DNA of 64,000 nucleotides from Arthrobacter sp. OAP107 (GTDB lineage: Bacteria > Actinomycetota > Actinomycetes > Actinomycetales > Micrococcaceae): assembly GCF_040546765.1 (NCBI RefSeq), contig NZ_JBEPOK010000001.1:2914001-2978000 (forward strand), in the 5' to 3' direction. A model generated the notes under the pieces. It made no database searches and had not been told where the DNA came from. It was given only the letters and a program-made list of their open reading frames with translations. Every line of letters starts with the position of its first letter. Position 1 is the first letter of the stretch. Shown piece after piece: positions 8,612 to 18,054 of this stretch. A program made the translations under genes and the position numbers.

Positions 8612-10129
8612 TTAGTTGGTGTAGGGGAGTTCGCGTTCGGTGGTGAGGTCCCAGACGACTGCTTTGCGGCGGGTGTACATGGCGACGGAGTCGAAGCCGT
8701 TTTCTTTGCCGAAGCCGCTTTGTTTCATGCCGCCGAAGGGGACGGTGGGGTGGAAGGAGCGGTAGGTGTTGATCCATACCGTTCCTGCGATCAGTTCTTT
8801 GGCCAGGTGCTGGATGGTCCGTGCGTCGTTGCCCCAGACCTGGGCGCTGAGACCGAATTCCGAGGCGTTGGCGCGGGCGATGACTTCGTCGGTGTCGGTG
8901 TAGGACAGCACGCTTGCCATCGGGCCGAAGGCCTCGGTCCGGGCTGCGGGGTTGTCGTCTGTGACGTCGGCCAGGACGGTGGGCTGGTAGAACGCGCCGT
9001 TCGCGAGCTCGCCGTCCTCGGCCGGGCCGCCGCCGGCCAGGGCGACGGCGCCGGCATCGATCGCGCTTTTGACCAGGGCGTCCACCCGGGCACGGTGCTG
9101 GCGGTTGATGAGCGTGCCCATCTGCGAAGATTCCTTGGTCGGCAGCCCGACGCGGACCGTTTGTGCTTTCTGTCCGAGCCGTTCGGTGACCTGGGCGTAC
9201 ATCGAGGCCGGAACAAAGATCCGGGAACCGGTCACGCAGCTCTGGCCGCTCTTGGCAAAGTTCGAATGCAGCAGCGACGGGATCGCGATGTCCAGGTCGG
9301 CATCCGGGAGCAGGATCGCCGGGCTCTTCCCGCCCAGTTCCAGGAACGTCGGCACAATGTTCGTCGCGGACTGGTGAATGATGGCCCGGCCCGAGCCCGG
9401 CCCGCCGGTGAACGCGATCATCCCAATATCCGGGTGCTCGGTCAGCAGCGGCCCGACCTTCTCCCCGCGGCCGGTCACCACGCTGACCACACCGGCGGGA
9501 AGACCCGCCTGGAGGGCGAGTTCGACCATGCGGTAATTCAGCAGCGGGGCGACCTCGGGTGCCTTGATGACGATGCAGTTCCCGGCAACGAGGGCCGGGC
9601 CCGCCTTCAGGGCGACGAAGTTCGCGTTGCCGTTGTAGGGGCTGACGCCGGCCACGACCCCGAAGGGCTCGTCGAGCCCGTAGGAGAGCCGGTCGGGCAG
9701 CTGCGCGAACGTGCGGCCTTCGATTTTGTCGGCGATCCCGGCGTAATAGCGAAGCACCCGTGCGCTGTTATCGATGTCGGCCATGGCCTCCCGGCGCAGG
9801 TGGCCCACATCGGAGACCTCGAGATCGGCCAGTTCCTCGCGGTGCGCGCTGATCGCATCGGCCCAGGCCGTGAGCATCCTTGCCCTGGCCTCGGGGGCGG
9901 TGCGGCGCCACACCTTCTCATACGCCGTCTTCGCACCGGCCACCACAGCATCAATATCAGCAGGGCCGGCCTCACACAGGGTCCCGATCACCTGACCCGT
10001 GGCAGGATTCAGAATCTCCATCTCATACCCACCGGAAGGGACCACCACCCCGGCCGCGGAGATCAACCCGATCCGGCGCCCTCCCCCACCCACGCTCACA
10101 TCAAACTCCTCCGACACCTTCGTACTCAT
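8612..10129 (-). CDS. NAD(P)-dependent aldehyde dehydrogenase
   Basis: A 505-residue aldehyde dehydrogenase with SPYNGNANF carrying the Asn of the oxyanion hole, FTGGPGSGRAII at the nucleotide site, the base Glu in LELGGKSPAILLPDADL, the nucleophile in SGQSCVTGSR and EAFGPMASVL. The ATG at 10129 has AAGGAG ten bases upstream; a TTG three codons earlier is the alternative. About 30 N-terminal residues (GGGGRRIGLISAAG) precede the conserved part. It lies downstream of a NitT/TauT-type importer, suggesting the imported compound or an intermediate is an aldehyde precursor. Confidence 0.92.
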   Translation of the reverse strand: MSTKVSEEFDVSVGGGGRRIGLISAAGVVVPSGGYEMEILNPATGQVIGTLCEAGPADIDAVVAGAKTAYEKVWRRTAPEARARMLTAWADAISAHREELADLEVSDVGHLRREAMADIDNSARVLRYYAGIADKIEGRTFAQLPDRLSYGLDEPFGVVAGVSPYNGNANFVALKAGPALVAGNCIVIKAPEVAPLLNYRMVELALQAGLPAGVVSVVTGRGEKVGPLLTEHPDIGMIAFTGGPGSGRAIIHQSATNIVPTFLELGGKSPAILLPDADLDIAIPSLLHSNFAKSGQSCVTGSRIFVPASMYAQVTERLGQKAQTVRVGLPTKESSQMGTLINRQHRARVDALVKSAIDAGAVALAGGGPAEDGELANGAFYQPTVLADVTDDNPAARTEAFGPMASVLSYTDTDEVIARANASEFGLSAQVWGNDARTIQHLAKELIAGTVWINTYRSFHPTVPFGGMKQSGFGKENGFDSVAMYTRRKAVVWDLTTERELPYTN

Positions 10130-10368
10130 ACTCAACAAACTCCTTCAAAAAAAGGGCAAAAGCCCGGACTCATTCGGTGGGGCCATTACAGCCCTGGATT
10201 CGTTTCAGTAGCGCCCAGTGGGCTCTCTCTTCACTGCTGTCGGACACGAGGGTGAGGCCCAATACATGGCGCGGCCCTGCAGCACGTGGGCTGGACGGGA
10301 CCCCCAGCGGACAAGGAGCCGATGCGCTAAGGCGACGGCGGTGCCTGCGCGGGCGGGACCCCTACTTG

Positions 10369-11202
10369 CTACTCGTTTCCTCGTTTGGGAATTTCGATGC
10401 CGTGAAGAACTCCCATTCGTTCGAAATGGGTGTAGATCCTGTCGACGTACGTTCCGAAGTCGGGGGATTCGACGAGTGCGAGCGGACGAGGACGCGGGAG
10501 ATCGACAACGATCTCATCAACAACCTCGCCCGGAGTCGGGCTCATGACGAAAATCCGGTCGGAGAGACCGACGGCTTCTTCAACGCTATGAGTGATGAAG
10601 AGCACGGTGGGCCTGTTGCGCAGCCACAGCGACTCGAGGTCGGCCCTGACCTGGAGACGGGTAAGGGCATCAAGTGCCCCGAACGGTTCGTCAAGCAGAA
10701 GTACCGATGGTTCGTGGACGATGGTGCGGATAAGTGACACCCTTTGGCGCATACCACCGGACAGCTGGCGCGGATATTTATCCATGGCCTTCTCAATGTG
10801 AAGTTGTTTGAACAGCTCCGTCGCCCGGGACCGCAGTTCCTTCTTATCCAGCCCACGTATGTCTGCGTGAATCAGGACATTTTCCATCGCAGTCCTGAAA
10901 TCCAGCAGGAGGTGGTCCTGGAAGGCGATGCCGATGTCGGTGAAGGGCTTGTTTACCGATGTTCCACCGACCCGGACGTCGCCCTCGGATCGATCCAGCA
11001 GTCCGGCAACCATGAGCATGAGGGTGCTCTTGCCGCAACCGGACGGACCGACGATCGAAATGAATTCCCCGGGCTTGATGTCCATTGAAACGGGCTTGAG
11101 CGCCTCAAAAGATTTCCCCGACGGGCTGTTGAACGTTTTGGCGACGCCCTTGATTGAAATGGGCAGACCTGCCGCCCTTGTCTGCAGTGCTGTGTCGTTC
11201 AC
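10369..11202 (-). CDS. ABC transporter ATP-binding protein, nitrate/sulfonate/taurine type
   Basis: A 277-residue single-domain ATPase that powers import. Walker A is GPSGCGKST, the Q-loop FQDHLL, the signature LSGGMRQRV, Walker B LLLDEPFGALDALTR and the switch His is in ITHSVEEAV. The C-terminal tail (DLPRPRPLALVESPDF) is characteristic of the SsuB/TauB/NrtD branch. The permease and binding protein lie upstream on the same strand, each separated by 90-160 bases. Typical substrates of this branch are alkanesulfonates, taurine, nitrate, pyrimidine precursors or aromatic acids; which one applies cannot be read from sequence. Confidence 0.92.
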   Translation of the reverse strand: MNDTALQTRAAGLPISIKGVAKTFNSPSGKSFEALKPVSMDIKPGEFISIVGPSGCGKSTLMLMVAGLLDRSEGDVRVGGTSVNKPFTDIGIAFQDHLLLDFRTAMENVLIHADIRGLDKKELRSRATELFKQLHIEKAMDKYPRQLSGGMRQRVSLIRTIVHEPSVLLLDEPFGALDALTRLQVRADLESLWLRNRPTVLFITHSVEEAVGLSDRIFVMSPTPGEVVDEIVVDLPRPRPLALVESPDFGTYVDRIYTHFERMGVLHGIEIPKRGNE

Positions 11203-11360
11203 TGGTGTGCCTTTCTCGATCCGTGCAGTAGCGGATCTTAATACTCATATTGACCTCGACCCCTCAAGGTGAGTTCAGACTGTAGGTTGCTACCTCTGCT
11301 CCCATGAACCTTGAGCAGACCCGGGCGCCGTCGTAGACGTCCCGGGCCCGCTCAGGAAAA

Positions 11361-12386
11361 CTACTTGCAGCTCTTCAAGTCGCTGGCCGCGGGCAGGAAG
11401 TCGTAGGAGACCGATTTGGCCGTGTCCAACGGAGCCGGGAGCAGCTTGGCTTTGGTCAAAATGTCATTGCTTTGCTGCCAGTGCGCCGGCTCAGCGCGGC
11501 CGATAGCCTTTGCATCCCCAGCGCACAGCAGGGGGAGCAGAAATTTAAGTTCTGCCAGTACGGTCCCGTCGACAGAGTCTGGCAGAAGCTGCTTGACGGC
11601 CGCCACCGCGTGTTCGGGATTGGACCGTGCCGAAGCCCAGCCTTTGAGGCTTGCCGAAACGAATTTCTTGACTGCATCAGGGTTCTTCTCAGCAAAGCTC
11701 TGGGTGGTAAATATTGAATGTGCGACAGGAGAGACGCCATGGTCAGCGAACGGGAAGTTCTTGAAGTTCGCGTGCTGCTGTTCGAGCGAGACGGCGGTGT
11801 CCTGACCGCCCACGATGGCGTCCACATTCCCTTGGAGCAGTGCCGCCGGCATGGAGGCAAAGGGAACGTTCGATATGGTGACGTCCTTCTCGGTTAGGCC
11901 GTTCGCTTCGAGGAACAAGGGGAACAGGAAAGCGTGGGCGCTACCCTGGGGAACGGCGACCGTTTTACCCTTGAGGTCCTGGACCGACTTGATCCCCGAT
12001 GAATCCAGGACCTGCATCGCAATGTTGGTCACCTGATTCACAGTTGCAACGATGACAAGCGGAGCGCCCTTTTCAATCTGCTGGCTAATGGGCACTGCGT
12101 CCGCGATGCCGATGTCTGCCTGACCATTCGCCACGAGCTGGACTGCTGTACCGGATCCTGTGCCCTGTTCAATTTTCGCGTCAATGCCGGCTTCCTTGTA
12201 CAGTCCGTCGGCCTGGGCAACGGCGAAACCCGCGGTGGAAGCTGACCAGGACCAGTGCATCTGAAAGCGGACCGGGTTTTCATTGCCTCCCGCGTTGTTG
12301 GCGGACGGGGTGGCAGCGCAGCCGGCGAGCAGCATTGCTCCCGCGGCGATCGCAGCTGTGAGCAACTTGGTAATGCCTCTTTGCAT
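11361..12386 (-). CDS. ABC transporter substrate-binding lipoprotein, NMT1/SsuA-like
   Basis: A 341-residue extracytoplasmic binding protein. A lipoprotein signal ends at LLAGC with the lipid-anchored Cys at residue 23, followed by a Ser/Asn-rich linker. FQMHWSWSASTAGFAVAQADG and the GTGSGTAVQLVANGQADIGI block are the ligand-binding motifs of the NMT1/THI5-like fold. It is the middle gene of the permease-binding protein-ATPase operon. The tryptophan-rich first strand hints at an aromatic or nitrogen-heterocyclic ligand (weak inference). Confidence 0.9.
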   Translation of the reverse strand: MQRGITKLLTAAIAAGAMLLAGCAATPSANNAGGNENPVRFQMHWSWSASTAGFAVAQADGLYKEAGIDAKIEQGTGSGTAVQLVANGQADIGIADAVPISQQIEKGAPLVIVATVNQVTNIAMQVLDSSGIKSVQDLKGKTVAVPQGSAHAFLFPLFLEANGLTEKDVTISNVPFASMPAALLQGNVDAIVGGQDTAVSLEQQHANFKNFPFADHGVSPVAHSIFTTQSFAEKNPDAVKKFVSASLKGWASARSNPEHAVAAVKQLLPDSVDGTVLAELKFLLPLLCAGDAKAIGRAEPAHWQQSNDILTKAKLLPAPLDTAKSVSYDFLPAASDLKSCK

Positions 12387-12477
12387 AACGATTCCTCTAG
12401 ATGTTGTTTGCCAATAGTTGAAGAGCGGTGAGAGCGAACGCTGGGTTAGCCCGCTGTCTGCGTTGAATACGCGCGGT

Positions 12478-13350
12478 TTAGGCAGCGCGGCGCTGCCACG
12501 GCGTCAGCACCCATTCGACTGCCTCCACGAGGTAATTGAGGATCACGCCAATGACGGTAAGGATGACAAGGATGGCGAACATGTACTCGGTGTCCATGGC
12601 ACCGCTTGCCCGCAGCAAGGCATAACCCAGCCCGCTGTTCGAGCCCAGGAATTCGGCGACAAGGGCGCCGGTGATGGCGATGGTTGCCGAAGTCTTGATA
12701 CCGGAGAAGATCACGGGAAGCGCTGCAGGAAAGCGAAGCGTCCAAAACGTCTGCCAGCGGCTTGCGCCCATGGAACGCGTCAGGTACAGGAACCTGTCAT
12801 CAAGAATCCGGAACCCACTGATGCTCGCCATTAGCAAGGGAAAGAAGGTTATCAGCACGACCAGGGCAACCTTGGTGTTGAGGCTGAAACCGAGCCAAAC
12901 CAACAGCAGCGGAGCGACGGCGATCTTCGGCACCAGCTGCAGGACTATCACCGGCGGGTAGACCAGTTGCTTTGCGGTCTTGGACAAAGCAATGACCAAG
13001 CCGAGGGGGATGCCGATGACAACGCTGAGCAACAGCCCGACGACGAGCACAACGAGAGTGGATTGCGTGTGGATCCAAAGGCTGCCCGCATCCGTGAACA
13101 GACGCTTGAAGACGGCAAGGGGTCCGGGAAGAAGATAGGCAGGGATCTTGAACAGCTCCACCGCTGCGGCCCAGGCCAACAGGATCGCCACGAACACGAG
13201 GGGCGGCAACGAGGACCAAGCGACCGAGCCGATTCGCCGTCTCGTTGCGGATGCTTCCCGCGGTTTGCGTGGGGCCATTCCCGGCGTTGGCAAGGCAACG
13301 GCGGATGCTGTCTGGCTCGGCCGGTCGGCCGTGAGGTTTTTCCTCGACAT
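12478..13350 (-). CDS. ABC transporter permease, nitrate/sulfonate/taurine type
   Basis: A 290-residue inner-membrane permease with about six membrane segments. The ATPase-docking EAA-like loop is visible around MGASRWQTFWTLRFPAALP. The basic N-terminal 60 residues are probably cytoplasmic. The ATG at 13350 is preceded by a strong AAGGAGGAGAAGG site and replaces the longer frame beginning at 13377. It is the first gene of the operon running to the broken alcohol dehydrogenase; the two IclR-like dyads at 13500-13548 are about 150-200 bases upstream. Confidence 0.92.
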   Translation of the reverse strand: MSRKNLTADRPSQTASAVALPTPGMAPRKPREASATRRRIGSVAWSSLPPLVFVAILLAWAAAVELFKIPAYLLPGPLAVFKRLFTDAGSLWIHTQSTLVVLVVGLLLSVVIGIPLGLVIALSKTAKQLVYPPVIVLQLVPKIAVAPLLLVWLGFSLNTKVALVVLITFFPLLMASISGFRILDDRFLYLTRSMGASRWQTFWTLRFPAALPVIFSGIKTSATIAITGALVAEFLGSNSGLGYALLRASGAMDTEYMFAILVILTVIGVILNYLVEAVEWVLTPWQRRAA

Positions 13351-13499
13351 GAACCTTCTCCTCCTTGAGAATAACAAAAATCGCTATCCGACCCGACTGC
13401 GCGTCCGCGGAATAAGCAGCGGCTGGCGCGGTGACTTGCCTGCCGTTTTCAGCGCTGCAGGACTATGGGACAGATCACAAGACCATCTCGGGCGACGAT

Positions 13500-13548
13500 A
13501 TCCTGCATTATGGGACGTCGTCAACACATAAATCCTGTAATATGAGAT
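13500..13548 (-). promoter_or_regulatory. Two IclR-like dyads upstream of the ABC importer operon
   Basis: Read on the minus strand, 13548-13532 is ATCTCATATTACAGGAT and 13516-13500 is GTCCCATAATGCAGGAT. They match the dyad at 827-843 at 14 and 12 of 17 positions. Spacing between them is 32 bases. Control by the same IclR protein is inferred. Confidence 0.45.
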
Positions 13549-13814
13549 TTGCCTCACGGAGGTAGGAGTGCGGCCTTCCCCTACAACCGTGCCCTGAATG
13601 CCGTATCGGTTGGTCGGCAGCGGTTTTTCCTTCTGCTGCCGATGACGCACACCAATGCCGCGGAGATTGTGGGGTCAGGTCGTGCCGATTCTGGTGCTGG
13701 TCAGCACCAGGCTTGTTTAGCCGACAAGGGCACTTTTGAGGAGTGGCAAGGACCTGCTCCATTGAAATGCTGCTCACCTGGGGCAGACCGCTTTCGAGAA
13801 CATTCGGAGGAATC

Positions 13815-14749
13815 ATGCGCACCGTTCCATTTGGACCTACAGACACTCGAGTGCCTAACGTCGTCGCTGGCATGATGCGGATCAAGGAGAGTTCCCACGA
13901 GGAGATCCGGGCACTGTACACCGCGGCACGTGAAGCTGGCATCGACTTTTTCGACCACGCTGACCTGTACGGCGGTCGACGGCACACTTGTGAGCGTCGG
14001 TTCGCCTCAGCGTTGAAGCTGGGCTCGTCTGAGCGTGAGCAGATCACCTTGCAAACCAAGACTGGCATCGTCGCCGAGGAGTGGCATTACGATTCCTCAT
14101 ATGACCACATCGTGACCTCCGTGGAGGAGTCGCTGGAAGCACTTGGCAGCGACTACATCGATGTGCTGCTGCTGCATCGCCCGGACGCACTCGTAGAGCC
14201 CGAAGAGGTCGCACGCGCGTTTGATGACCTGGAGTCCAGCGGCAAGGTCCGGGCGTTTGGTGTTTCAAACCACACGCCACGCCAGATTGATCTGCTCAAA
14301 ACCGCCGTGACTCAGCCGATCGTCGCGAATCAGGTGCAACTGTCCCTCACACACTCCACGGTCATCGCCCAAGGCCTTTCATCGAACATGGCCGGCGAAG
14401 CTGACTCAATCACCCGCGACGGTGGCGGCATCATCGACTACGCCCGCACTAATAAGATCACCCTGCAAGCATGGTCACCCTTCCAAAAAAGCTTCCGGAC
14501 GGCGTGTTTTTCGGCTCAAAGGAACACCCTAAGCTCAATGCAGAACTCGAGCGGCTCGCCACGAAATACGGGGTCACACCAATTGCAATAGCCACCGCCT
14601 GGATCACCCGCCATCCGGCTGGATTCCAAGTCGTGCTGGGGACTACAAAACCGGGGCGCATTGCCGACGCTGCGGCAGGCTCTTATATCCCGCTGACTCG
14701 CGGCGAGTGGTACGGACTGATTCAAGCCGCCGGCCATAGGGTGCCTTAA
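13815..14749 (+). pseudogene. Aldo/keto reductase, frameshifted in an A6 run
   Basis: An aldo/keto reductase of the YdhF/oxidoreductase type: TDTRVPNVVAGMMRI at the start, FFDHADLYGG with the catalytic Asp and Tyr, LQTKTGI with the Lys, DVLLLHRPD with the His and VRAFGVSNHTP. After LQAWSPFQK the frame shifts at the A run 14485-14490 and the C-terminal part (KLPDGVFFGSKEHPKLNAEL to AAGHRVP) continues in the second frame. CGGAGG lies just before the ATG. One indel restores a normal length of about 311 residues, so a homopolymer sequencing error is possible. Confidence 0.85.
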
Positions 14750-15399
14750 CGACAGGGAAGGTTGCAGTAACGGTCAGCGGCGATCGTAGAGGTGGACGTG
14801 GCCGACCCCCCTGTGGAACAGCAGATTCAATCGGTCTCGATGCGAGGCGCTCTGCCGCCGCACCTTGCCCCGGCTTTCAAACAAGTGGGGTGGCTTAACG
14901 GGTCCGATTACCGGCGCGACGAAGGACTCCTCGTCCGTGACGTGATCGAGCCAGGTGACGACCTACCCGTTTTCGTCGGCTCCCTGCAGCGCGACGTAAG
15001 CCAATCCGGATTACTGGTGCATTTGTTGCACAGTCTTTGTGGCTGTTGCCGATTTCAAGTAAGTGCCCGGACCGCTCTCTGCACCAAAGCCTGGCAGTAC
15101 ACCCCCACGGTCATGCACGGCTAGGGCCATGTCCTGAACGTGTGCCGGCACCCCGTAGGGAGGGGCTTGCTGCAACGGGTTATAGCAGACCCTCGTTACG
15201 GATCCCCCGTTCGTCGTAACTGAGCACTTGGCAACGTCCGGGCGTAGCCGACGAAACAGGCAGCGGCGGCAGGAATATTTACCGTACTGGAGACCGCCGA
15301 AACCGGCCTGGTCAGCGACATGAGCGGCGATGAGGCGAAGTCATCCGGCACTGAATCCTTCCGACCCACGCGGCAGAGCTCGGAACGGCGCCGAAAGTA
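14750..15399. other. Gap without recognisable gene
   Basis: The frame 14792-15124 (110 residues) has no recognised motifs and lacks a clear ribosome site. The stretch also holds the second copy of the 53-bp dispersed repeat. No function is assigned. Confidence 0.4.
15146..15198. repeat. 53-bp dispersed repeat, copy 2
   Basis: Counterpart of 7641-7693 in the same orientation, with five mismatches in the 38-base core 15161-15198. Here it does not precede a recognisable gene, but lies just before kinase and response-regulator stubs, so it may be a stranded regulatory fragment. Confidence 0.55.
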
Positions 15400-15662
15400 G
15401 CTCGACAAAACCGTCGCCGTCCTTGTCCCCATCATCAGCGACAGAAATTCCGTGATCACCATCAGCGTCAGCGATCCCGGCCCGGGAGCCCCTGAGGACC
15501 GCGAACAGCGGATCTTCACCCGTGGCTTCAGTACCAAGCAAGCACACGCTGCGGGGCGCGGGGTCGGACTCGCGCTGATTCGTCTCGTCTGTGCGAAACG
15601 GCAAGGATCAGTGACAGTGCGCAACGACTCCGGTGTTGCCTTTGAGGCAACCCTCCCCCACC
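15400..15662 (+). pseudogene. Histidine-kinase ATPase domain, C-terminal stub
   Basis: A frame ending in the stretch VITISVSDPGPGAPEDREQR, GFSTKQ and GRGVGLALIRLVCAKRQGSV corresponds to the N, G1 and G2 boxes of a HATPase domain. It is closest in style to CitA/DcuS sensor kinases of actinobacteria. The sensor and dimerisation domains are absent and the frame is disrupted upstream, so this is a remnant. Confidence 0.7.
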
Positions 15663-15673
15663 CGGAGGTCCGC

Positions 15674-15725
15674 CCATGTCAACGTTCTCTTCGTCGAAGA
15701 CGACTTCAGGATGGCCGGGATCACG
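15674..15725 (+). pseudogene. Response-regulator N-terminal stub
   Basis: Directly after the kinase tail, one frame reads VNVLFVEDDFRMAGI, the first strand and acidic pocket of a CitB/DcuR-type receiver. The similarity stops within about 17 codons, where an aldo/keto reductase piece begins. This indicates a deletion junction inside a former kinase-regulator pair. Confidence 0.55.
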
Positions 15726-16070
15726 TGTTCTGGCAGCAACACCGCACCCGTGAACTGCTCGCCCGGCACGGGACGAAGTTCATGTCCTGGGCGCCATTCG
15801 GCGAAGGAATGAACCACTTCTTCCCAAGCCCGTACTCATTCATACGGGCGCAAAGCACGGCAAGACCGCCGCCCAGACGGCGCTGCGGTTCCTGACCCAA
15901 ACGGTATCGTCGTCATCCCCAAGACCACCCGTCCCGAACGCATGGCCGAAAACCTCAACGTCTTCGACTTCACCCTCGATGATCAGGACATGGCGCGGAT
16001 CACCGCGTTCGATACCGGCAGAAGCATCATCGGTGGCCCTGGTACCTCCGGCTCAATCAGAATCATCTGA
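15726..16070 (+). pseudogene. Aldo/keto reductase C-terminal remnant
   Basis: Pieces in two frames, LLARHGTKFMSWAPFGEGMN and later TTRPERMAENLNVFDFTLDD with ITAFDTGRSIIGG, match the last third of an aldo/keto reductase, where MAENLNVFDF is a family signature before the C-terminal loop. A frame change lies between about 15830 and 15900. The stop is at 16070. Confidence 0.7.
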
Positions 16071-16361
16071 AGCTGCAATCCACACGTTAGACGGGGCTTT
16101 GCGAGAGTGATGCAAGACCTGTGCGACGACCGGTGAACGAATTTCAATCGGGCAACGATGTGACATTTGGCGCTGTGGGAGCGCCGCACTTTAGCGTTGC
16201 GATTCTCCCTATCGGCAGACAGGTGCTGCTGCACCGGCGGGGCACCCGAGCTCCAACAAAGGAACTGTTGGGCTCGGCCGATCTGAAACTCATGACGTCG
16301 CCCATGGATCTGGTCCGGGGAAGCAATTGCAGCTGCTGCATTAGCAGGCATTGCCTGCTGG

Positions 16362-17636
16362 CTACCTGGGCAATGCTGTACGCCGCCCGGCAACGGCGAT
16401 GAAGAACGCGACCGCGGCCAGCCCGGCCATGACGACCGGCAGGACCAGGCCATCGAAGTTGCTGATCATGACGGCGCCTGCCACACCGGCGGCGAAGATC
16501 GCCAGGTTGAACGCGACACCGAGCATTGAGTTGGCGACATCGGCATTTTCCCCGCTTGCGGCGCTGATTGCCGTTTGCAGCTGGGCTGCCGCACCGCCGA
16601 AGGCGATTCCCCACAGAATGATCGCTGCAATCACCGCGATCACCGACGCGTGGCCAACGGTGAAGATCACGCCGGCCGTGATGAAGGACCCAAGGCTGAG
16701 CAGGACCAGGCGTCGCAGGCCCTTGTCGATCACCGCGCCTGTGATGGCGATCCCGGCGATGGCCGCCACTCCGAACGTCACCAGTGCGACGTCGACCGAG
16801 AGTTGAAGACTTGCCGTGCGGAGGTAGGAGCCTATGTAGGTGTAGAGGACGTTGTGCCCGAGCATCCAGCTGACGATAACCGCTAGCACCACCGCGACGC
16901 CCGGGATGCCGAGGACCCGTACGAGAGGCACCCGTGTCGCGGCATGTTGGCCAGACGCATCCGGGACCAGGAAGACGGCAAGCAGAACGGTGATGATGGT
17001 GAGGATAGAGAGCACGCCGAAGGACCAGCGCCAGTCGAAGGCCGTACCCAACCAGGAGCCAAAAGGCGTCCCCACTGCCAGTCCGACAGGGGTGCCAAGG
17101 GACGCGACGGACATGGCACGGCCGGCGTGCTCACGCGCCGTGATACGGCGGGCGTAGCCGGCGAGCATCCCCCACAGCAGGCCGGAGAACGCGCCGGCAA
17201 CGAGCCGGGCTCCGAGGGAGAGGATGATGTCCGTGGAGAACGCGGTAATGAGGTTCGCGGCCAGGAAGCCGAGGATCCCGACAAGAAGGACGGGCTTACG
17301 GCGCATGCCACGCGTCATCGCGATGGCGGGCATCGCGGCAATGACAGTTCCCAGAGCGTAGGCGCTGACGAACTGTCCCGCGGTTCCCTCGGTGATGTTC
17401 AGTCCGGCAGCGATCTGAGGCAACAGGCCGGCGGGCATGGTTTCGGTCACGATCAGCAGGAACCCCATCAGGGCCATGATCAGCAGTGCCGCCCATGGGA
17501 AGCGCCCGGCCGGGTCCGAAGAATTACTCTTCGGTCCCGAAGGTGTCGTCTCCTCATAGGTGCCGGGGTTTTCGTGGGGCAGTCCGTGCACAGGCGCTGT
17601 GCCGCGGGCGTCATCCTGAAGGGTGGCGCGAGTCAA
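16362..17636 (-). CDS. MFS transporter, drug/arabinose-efflux type
   Basis: A 424-residue major facilitator with about 12 membrane segments. The first helix contains LLIMALMGFLLIVTETMPAG, and the motif-A-like loop between helices 2 and 3 reads TRGMRRKPVLLVG. Loops and helices with LGTPVGLAVGTPFGSWLGT fit motif C of the proton-antiport DHA1 family (AraJ/Cml-like). The first 45 residues are polar and cytoplasmic. The start is uncertain: the frame begins with TTG at 17636 and no methionine precedes helix 1. It probably exports a toxic intermediate or drug; the substrate is unknown. Ends 41 bases from the cyclophilin-like pair on the same strand. Confidence 0.85.
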   Translation of the reverse strand: MTRATLQDDARGTAPVHGLPHENPGTYEETTPSGPKSNSSDPAGRFPWAALLIMALMGFLLIVTETMPAGLLPQIAAGLNITEGTAGQFVSAYALGTVIAAMPAIAMTRGMRRKPVLLVGILGFLAANLITAFSTDIILSLGARLVAGAFSGLLWGMLAGYARRITAREHAGRAMSVASLGTPVGLAVGTPFGSWLGTAFDWRWSFGVLSILTIITVLLAVFLVPDASGQHAATRVPLVRVLGIPGVAVVLAVIVSWMLGHNVLYTYIGSYLRTASLQLSVDVALVTFGVAAIAGIAITGAVIDKGLRRLVLLSLGSFITAGVIFTVGHASVIAVIAAIILWGIAFGGAAAQLQTAISAASGENADVANSMLGVAFNLAIFAAGVAGAVMISNFDGLVLPVVMAGLAAVAFFIAVAGRRTALPR

Positions 17637-17676
17637 AATGGTTCCAATCTTTGGGGGAAGTCTTGCGGGTGCCTGG

Positions 17677-18054
17677 TCAGGCGCTGAGGCTCAGGGTGGC
17701 CGTGAAACGGTCGCTGCGGCCCCGGATCGCTGCGAGGTCATCGAATGTTCCAATCCGTACGATTCCCCTGAAGTACCCGACGTGCTCGTAGTAGAGGACG
17801 AGGACCTGGCCGGGCGCGTAGTAGCCGATGGTCAGCGGATCGGCGTAGTCGCCGGCAGGAACGCCGTCGAGCGAAAGGGATTCCGGGAGCCCGGCGAGTT
17901 TTTCCTGTCCGCCGTAGTCGCTGAAGGAAAGAGTCACGGGAAGCTGCCTGATCAGGGAGCGCGCGGTCGCGTTGCCGGAAAGGGTTCCGGTCAGGGTCCT
18001 TCCGTCGATCCGGATGGAGATCGGGGTGCCTTCTGCTGCCACGTTGGCGCTCAT
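17677..18054 (-). CDS. Cyclophilin-like domain protein (cytoplasmic form)
   Basis: A 125-residue single-domain protein of the cyclophilin-like beta-barrel family. ISIRIDGRTLTGTLSGNAT, LPVTLSFSDYGGQEKLAGLP and IGYYAPGQVLVLYYEHVGY are its three signature strands. No signal peptide is seen. Its ATG overlaps the stop of the upstream lipoprotein paralogue in an ATGA, so the two are translationally coupled. Family members often sit beside MFS or aldo/keto reductase genes; function, including any peptidyl-prolyl isomerase activity, is unproven. Confidence 0.8.
   Translation of the reverse strand: MSANVAAEGTPISIRIDGRTLTGTLSGNATARSLIRQLPVTLSFSDYGGQEKLAGLPESLSLDGVPAGDYADPLTIGYYAPGQVLVLYYEHVGYFRGIVRIGTFDDLAAIRGRSDRFTATLSLSA

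Noticed and set aside
8471..10255. A 594-codon plus-strand frame
   Set aside because: It lies antisense to the aldehyde dehydrogenase with all catalytic motifs on the other strand; it reflects G/C-biased third positions.
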